Below the pieces are notes generated by a model. That model was given only the letters and a program-made list of their open reading frames with translations, had not been told where the DNA came from and searched no databases. The translations under genes were made by a program, and so were the position numbers. Positions 59,506 through 64,000 of a DNA stretch of 64,000 bases are shown piece after piece. Every line of letters starts with the position of its first letter. The first letter of the stretch is position 1. The stretch lies in NCBI RefSeq assembly GCF_016862115.1, contig NZ_BOMI01000067.1, forward strand, positions 62,001 through 126,000, given 5' to 3'. Origin of the DNA: Paractinoplanes deccanensis (GTDB lineage: Bacteria > Actinomycetota > Actinomycetes > Mycobacteriales > Micromonosporaceae).

Positions 59506-60399
59506 TTGTCGACCATCACCGAACGGACTCCTTCGGCGACCGTGACCGGCACCCCCGGTCACCCCCGTCGCAAGAGCCGTGCCCGCGGCTACAACTGGTT
59601 CGGCGGCAGCCTGAGCTGGATCTGGCTGGTCATCGTGATGCTCCCGATCTACTGGATCGTCATCACGAGCTTCAAGACCCAGGACACGTACTTCATCACC
59701 AACCCGCTGGCGCCGCCGACCGACCTGACGTTCCAGAACTACAAGGACGTCATCGAGGCCGACTTTGTCCGCTACTTCTTCAACAGCGTCGTGGTCACGG
59801 CCGGCGCGGTCATCCCGGCCGTCCTGGTCAGCTTCATGGCGGGTTACGCGATCGTCCGGGGCGCGAGCAACCGGCTGCTGCGCGGCATGAACTGGGTCTT
59901 CCTGACCGGTCTGGCGATCCCGCTCCAGGCGGTGATCATCCCGGTCTACCTGATCATCATCCGGCTCAAGCTGTACGACACGCTGCTCGCCATCGTGCTG
60001 CCGTCGATCGCCTTCGCCATCCCGCTGTCGGTGCTCGTGCTGTCCAACTTCATTCGCGACGTCCCGAAGGAGCTCTTCGAGTCGATGCGCATGGACGGCG
60101 CGAGTGAGTGGGGCACCATGTGGCGGCTGGCGTTCCCGCTGACCCGCCCCGCGCTGGTCACGGTGACGATCTACAACGCGCTCGGCATCTGGAACGGCTT
60201 CCTGCTCCCGCTGGTGCTCACCCAGAACCCCGACCAGCGCACGATCCCGCTGGCTCTCGCGAACTTCCAGGGCCAGTTCGGCATCAACGTGCCGGCCATC
60301 GCCGCGTCGGTCACCCTCACCACCGTGCCGATCGTCCTGCTCTACGCGATCGGCCGCCGCCAGCTACTGAGCGGTCTCACGGCGGGCTTCGGCAAGTAG
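59506..60399 (+). CDS. Sugar ABC transporter permease (BxlG-like)
   Basis: A 297-residue permease with six predicted helices and EAA loop ELFESMRMDGASEWGTMWRLAFPLTRP. The start is TTG at 59506, 6 nt after AAGGAG. It ends the importer operon, and its 3' end overlaps the convergent LacI gene by 36 nt. Confidence 0.93.
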   Translation: MSTITERTPSATVTGTPGHPRRKSRARGYNWFGGSLSWIWLVIVMLPIYWIVITSFKTQDTYFITNPLAPPTDLTFQNYKDVIEADFVRYFFNSVVVTAGAVIPAVLVSFMAGYAIVRGASNRLLRGMNWVFLTGLAIPLQAVIIPVYLIIIRLKLYDTLLAIVLPSIAFAIPLSVLVLSNFIRDVPKELFESMRMDGASEWGTMWRLAFPLTRPALVTVTIYNALGIWNGFLLPLVLTQNPDQRTIPLALANFQGQFGINVPAIAASVTLTTVPIVLLYAIGRRQLLSGLTAGFGK

Positions 60400-61401
60400 G
60401 GCGGTGCTCTCCCGTACGACCAGCTCGGTGGCCAGCTCCACCCGGGGAGTCTCGATGGGCTCGCCGCGCGACAACCGCAGGACGGTGCGCGCGGCGAGCC
60501 CGCCCATGTCGGCGAGCGGCTGGCGCACGGTCGTCAGCGGCGGCGACGACCAGCGCGCCTCCGGTAGGTCGTCGAAGCCGACGATGCTCAGGTCGTCGGG
60601 CACCCGCAGGCCGCGCAGGCGCGCCGCCTCGTAGACCCCGAGCGCCATCTGATCGCTCGACGCGAAGATCGCGGTGGGCCGGTCGTCGCGCTGGAGCAGC
60701 CGCTCGGCGGCGGCGAAACCCGACTCGTGCGTGAAGTCGCCCGGCTCGACGAGCTTGCGGTCGACCCGCAGCCCCGCCGATTCCAGCGCCGCCCGGTATC
60801 CGTCCAGCCGCGCCCGGCTGCACAGCAGGTTGCGCGGCCCCTCGACCAGGCCGATCCGCGTGTGCCCCAGCGAGATCAGGTGTTCGGTGGCGCTGCGCCC
60901 GCCGGACCAGTTGGTGGCCCCGATCGTCGGCACGTCCGCCGCGGCCCCGCCCGCCGGGTCGATGATGACCATCGGCACGTTGAGCCGGTGCAGCTCGGTG
61001 CTGACCGGCCCGGCCCCGTCGGAGATCACCAGGATCACCCCGTCGGACTGCCGAGACCTGAGGTTCTGCAGCCACTGCCGGGTGGAGGCGGTGCGCCGGT
61101 GCACGGCGGAGACGACCGTGCCGACCCCGGCGGCGTGCGTGACCTCCTCGACACCGCGGATCAGCTCGACCGCCCACGGGCTGTCCAGGTCGTGAAAAAC
61201 GAGGTCGATGAGCCCCGCCCGCAGCGGCTGCCGAGAGTTACGAGGCCGGTAGTCGTGCTCGCGGAGAAGGTGTTCGATCCGGTCGCGCGTCTCCGGCGAC
61301 ACGTCAGTGCGCCCGTTGAGCACGCGCGACACTGTCGGAACGGAGACACCCGCCGCTTCCGCGATGGTCGCGATCGTCACCCGTCGCCCGCCCACGGCCA
61401 T
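60364..61401 (-). CDS. LacI-family repressor of the xylobiose-type locus (BxlR-like)
   Basis: A 345-residue repressor. HTH: VTIATIAEAAGVSVPTVSRVLNGRTDVSPETR. The sensor domain ends SIVGFDDLPEARWSSPPLTTVRQPL. The ATG at 61401 has AGGAG 6 nt upstream, so the longer frame to 61491 is not used. The perfect palindrome CGAAACTTTCG, 33 bp upstream, recurs between the GH3 and importer genes, so this protein probably controls both those promoters and its own. The inducer is likely xylobiose or xylose. Confidence 0.93.
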   Translation of the reverse strand: MAVGGRRVTIATIAEAAGVSVPTVSRVLNGRTDVSPETRDRIEHLLREHDYRPRNSRQPLRAGLIDLVFHDLDSPWAVELIRGVEEVTHAAGVGTVVSAVHRRTASTRQWLQNLRSRQSDGVILVISDGAGPVSTELHRLNVPMVIIDPAGGAAADVPTIGATNWSGGRSATEHLISLGHTRIGLVEGPRNLLCSRARLDGYRAALESAGLRVDRKLVEPGDFTHESGFAAAERLLQRDDRPTAIFASSDQMALGVYEAARLRGLRVPDDLSIVGFDDLPEARWSSPPLTTVRQPLADMGGLAARTVLRLSRGEPIETPRVELATELVVRESTALLAEARRETAQ

Positions 61402-61433
61402 CCGACTCTCCTCGCTCGCCCGGACCACCCCGT

Positions 61434-61444
61434 CGAAACTTTCG
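61434..61444. promoter_or_regulatory. Perfect BxlR-like operator, autoregulation site
   Basis: CGAAACTTTCG is an exact palindrome around a central C, extended to TCGAAACTTTCGA at 61433-61445. It lies 33 bp before the LacI start and about 90 bp from the kinase start. Confidence 0.8.
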
Positions 61445-61535
61445 ATTCCGGGTGCCGGAAGTATTGCACATTCCGAAGCCGCTGAGACCATCCGTGCAGG
61501 TCTGAGCGCACGATGGGTGGGGTATATCGACCGCC

Positions 61536-63830
61536 ATGCCCCTCATTACCGGCCGTTACCGGCTCGGCGAGTCACTCGGACAGGGCGGCATGGGCCGAGT
61601 CTGGCGAGCCCGGGACGAGGTTCTCGAACGCGACGTCGCCGTCAAGGAGGTCCTGAACGACAGCGACGCCGCCCACCGCCGCACGCTGCGCGAGGCCCGG
61701 GCGGCGGCCCGTCTGAGCCATCCGAACGTGGTGCAGGTCTTCGACGTCCTCGAGGTGGACGGCAAGGTCTGGATCGTCATGGAGTACGTACCGTCGCGCT
61801 CCCTGCAGGAGGTGCTGCACGCCGACGGCCCGCTGGAGCCCCGCCGCGTGGCCCGCATCGGCCTGGAGCTGCTGGCAGCCTTGAGGGCATCCCACCGAGC
61901 CGGCGTCGACCACCGCGACGTCAAGCCCGCGAACGTCCTGCTGGCCGACGACGGCCGCGTCCTGCTGACCGACTTCGGCATCGCCACCATCGAGGGCGAC
62001 GCCGGCCTGAGCAGCTCCGACATGGTCCTGGGCTCACCCGAATACATGTCCCCCGAACGCGCGAAAACCGGCACCGCCGGCATGGCCTCCGACCTGTGGT
62101 CCCTGGGCGCCACCCTCTACGCCGCCGTGGAGGGCCAGTCCCCGTTCCACCGCGGCTCCGCGATAGCCACCCTCACCGCCCTGGCAGCCGACGAGCCCGA
62201 CCCGCCCCACCGAGCCGGCGTCCTGGAACCCCTGCTCACCGGCCTCCTCCAGAAGAACCCGGCCAACCGCATCAACGCCACCGAAGCGGAGCACCTGCTC
62301 CGAGCCGCGGCTTCCGGTTCCTACGGCCACGCTCCAGTAGTACGGGTCGACACCCCGCCCAACCGCAACAGCCTCCCTCCCGCGATACCGGCTCAATCCC
62401 AGCCCTCCCCAGTCAGCCCAGCCCCCGAGGCGCCGGCCCCCATGAGCCCAGCCCTCGTCAGCCCGGCCCCCGAGGCGTCGGCCCCCGATGTGCCGGCCCT
62501 TGACTCGCCGGACGCCGCGAAGCAGACCCCCGACGCCCCGGCCACCCCCGCTCCCGGCCTGGCTCCCTTCACCGGATCTGCCGCTGCTGCCGCGCCTGCG
62601 CCCGCCGAGCCGATCCCCGCGCAGCGGACCCCAGAGCCTGTCTCCGCCCCGCCCCTTCCATCGGAGCCGGTTCCCGCGCAGCTTGCGCCCGCAGCGCCGG
62701 ACGCAGCGCCCGACTCCGCCGCGTCGGTTTCGGCCACGCCGGCTTCCGCCCGGCCGGCATCGGCCACGCCTGAACCCGCCGAGCCGGTCTCCGCCGAGCC
62801 GGTCTCCGCCGAGCCCGACCCTGCCGCTCTGAACCACGCCGCCGAGAACCCCGCCGCGTCGGTTTCGGCCACGCCGCCTTCTGCCCGGCCCGCACCGGCC
62901 ACGCCTGAACCCGCCGAGCCGGTCTCCGCGGAGCCCGACCCCGCCGCTCTGAACCACGCCGCCCAGAACCCCGCCGCGTCGGTTTCGGCCACGCCAACTC
63001 CCTCCCGGCCGGCACCCGTTACGCCGAAGTCCGTCGAGCCCATGGCTTCGCCGGACCCCGCGGCCGCCGGTTCGCGTGGCTCGCACCGGACTCGGTTGGC
63101 GCTGGCCGCCGCGGTCGCCGTCCTGCTGCTCGCCGGCATCGTCTGGCTCGTGGTCCGGGCCGGAGCCGACTCCGCCGGCGACCGCAACCCGTCCGGCGCG
63201 CCACCCGCGCAGTCGGCGCCCGCCACCGGCTCGGCGCAAGCCTCCACCGATCCGTCGGCATCCACCTCGGCCGACGCCGGGGCCCCTGGCTCACCCTCGG
63301 CTGCCGAGTCGCGGTCACCGAGCCCGGCAACCTCTCGCACCACCCCTCCCGCAACAACCGCCCAGGCCGGTTCGACTCTGCCGAGGCTGCCCGACGGCTG
63401 GCGCGACTACCGCGACGCCACCGGCTTCGCCGTCTATGTCCCCGAGGGCTGGACCCGCTCGAAGGAAGGCTCCATCGTCTACTTCCGCGACAGCTCCTCC
63501 GGCCGCGTCCTCGGCATCGACCAGACCCGCCAGCCCGAGCCCGACCCGGTAGCCGACTGGCGAGGCAAGGCCGACTACCGCGTCTCCGTAGGCGATTTCC
63601 CCAACTACCGCGAGATCCATATCAAGGAGGTCGACTACTTCCGCAAGGCCGCCGACTGGGAGTTCACCTTCACCCGTAACGGCACCCGCCAGCACGTCAA
63701 CAACCGCGGCGTCATCACCGCCTCCGATCAGGCCTACGGCTTCTATTGGCAAACCCGAGACGCCGACTGGTCCCGTTACCGCGACGACCTCCAACTCATT
63801 TTCGACAGTTTCCGCCCCGCCCGCCGCTGA
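61536..63830 (+). CDS. Transmembrane Ser/Thr protein kinase with extracellular sensor domain
   Basis: A 764-residue eukaryotic-type kinase. Residues 7-265 are the kinase: glycine loop LGQGGMGRVW (14-23), Lys37, catalytic H-R-D-V-K-P-A-N (126-133), D-F-G (146-148) and SPEYMSPE, all intact. A very long Ala/Pro/Glu linker (about 275-515) with 40-residue repeats follows. A transmembrane helix is at about 520-542. After a Ser/Thr/Pro segment comes an external domain (LPDGWRDYRDATGFAVYVPEGWTRS to the end) that is common in actinobacterial kinases and has no known ligand. It is not a PASTA kinase. It stands alone, divergent from the LacI gene. Confidence 0.93.
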   Translation: MPLITGRYRLGESLGQGGMGRVWRARDEVLERDVAVKEVLNDSDAAHRRTLREARAAARLSHPNVVQVFDVLEVDGKVWIVMEYVPSRSLQEVLHADGPLEPRRVARIGLELLAALRASHRAGVDHRDVKPANVLLADDGRVLLTDFGIATIEGDAGLSSSDMVLGSPEYMSPERAKTGTAGMASDLWSLGATLYAAVEGQSPFHRGSAIATLTALAADEPDPPHRAGVLEPLLTGLLQKNPANRINATEAEHLLRAAASGSYGHAPVVRVDTPPNRNSLPPAIPAQSQPSPVSPAPEAPAPMSPALVSPAPEASAPDVPALDSPDAAKQTPDAPATPAPGLAPFTGSAAAAAPAPAEPIPAQRTPEPVSAPPLPSEPVPAQLAPAAPDAAPDSAASVSATPASARPASATPEPAEPVSAEPVSAEPDPAALNHAAENPAASVSATPPSARPAPATPEPAEPVSAEPDPAALNHAAQNPAASVSATPTPSRPAPVTPKSVEPMASPDPAAAGSRGSHRTRLALAAAVAVLLLAGIVWLVVRAGADSAGDRNPSGAPPAQSAPATGSAQASTDPSASTSADAGAPGSPSAAESRSPSPATSRTTPPATTAQAGSTLPRLPDGWRDYRDATGFAVYVPEGWTRSKEGSIVYFRDSSSGRVLGIDQTRQPEPDPVADWRGKADYRVSVGDFPNYREIHIKEVDYFRKAADWEFTFTRNGTRQHVNNRGVITASDQAYGFYWQTRDADWSRYRDDLQLIFDSFRPARR
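62718..63010 (+). repeat. 120-135 bp repeats in the kinase linker
   Basis: GCCGCGTCGGTTTCGGCCAC begins at 62718, 62853 and 62973, so the last two units are exactly 120 bp (40 codons) apart and nearly identical. They encode the PAASVSATP...PEPAEPVSAEPDPAALNHAA segment. Shorter VSAEP duplications lie inside the first unit. Confidence 0.88.
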
Positions 63831-64000
63831 CACCAAGGCGGCACCCAGCCGCACAATGGAGCGGCCGGTATCGCCGCGCCCTTCATCGGCAAAGGACGTA
63901 AATGCCGAACGGTCATTCTCCGGAAACTCAGCGAAGATCCCGGCGCTATTGTCGGCCGTCACTTCGGCAGGCGTGCCCCAGGCCATCCGCGACCGTCGCT
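63831..64000. other. Right edge, no gene confidently assigned
   Basis: The last 170 bp show weaker G/C bias in all frames than the genes around them. A plus-strand frame opens with ATG at 63858 (MERPVSPRPSSAKD...) and stays open to the edge, and a minus-strand frame also runs through. Neither has a good ribosome binding site, so I leave this unassigned. Confidence 0.3.

Noticed and set aside
63315..63986. Minus-strand 223-codon frame at the right edge
   Set aside because: Most of it is exact antisense of the kinase sensor domain, which is clearly coding, and it has no ribosome binding site.

Overview
The window is very GC-rich, with many GTG/TTG starts, purine-rich ribosome binding sites, 1-4 nt ATGA/GTGA overlaps inside operons and some apparently leaderless genes. 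This fits an actinomycete, most likely a soil Micromonosporaceae member (Actinoplanes/Micromonospora-like). The genus is an inference; no rRNA is present. I read about 50 genes, three tRNA genes or tRNA-like genes, several tandem-repeat loci and a set of operators. There is no CRISPR array, integrase or transposase.

Layout. 1-13 kb: an edge STAS gene and a LuxR regulator behind 55-56 bp repeats carrying a dyad, a lipoprotein, an esterase/ECF sigma factor pair, a phosphatase, two AraC regulators, an SDR, a secreted GHL10-type hydrolase, and the divergent glycogen pair glgA/glgC. 13-22 kb: DUF4331 gene, a membrane-tethered AA10 LPMO, an FKBP isomerase, and a PEP-utilising enzyme whose ATP-grasp part is interrupted by about 140 residues of repeats plus two DnaA-box-like sequences; then a membrane protein and a TetR regulator. 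21-28 kb: a rhamnoside locus (AraC, GH78, sugar ABC importer). 28-30.5 kb: a patch of pyrimidine repeats, unusual tRNA genes flanking an HNH endonuclease, and a small Gly/His/Tyr-repeat protein.

30.5-39 kb: MerR/old-yellow-enzyme pair, then a 1550-residue DUF4011-like SF1 helicase with a C-terminal Vsr-like nuclease domain, followed 39 bp later by a WD40 protein. This is the best candidate for an uncharacterised (defence-like) module. 39-42 kb: an ECF-type metal importer cbiMNQO preceded by a sequence matching a Nur (nickel regulator) box over the -35, so nickel is the likely substrate. 42-49 kb: an arabinose operon (lacI-araB-araD-araA-lacI-5'-3' exonuclease) with overlapping genes. 50-54 kb: a secreted cutinase/PET-hydrolase-type esterase and a large LuxR (LAL) regulator. 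54.6-61.4 kb: a complete xylobiose-type system (GH3, Tat-lipoprotein binding protein, two permeases, LacI regulator) with CGAAACTTTCG operators at both regulated ends. 61.5 kb to the end: a Ser/Thr kinase with an extracellular sensor domain.

The dominant theme is plant-polymer use: rhamnosides, arabinose, xylo-oligosaccharides, chitin/cellulose (LPMO) and polyester (cutinase), each with its own local regulator. A second theme is in-gene and intergenic tandem-repeat growth (18, 22, 36, 55 and 120 bp units).
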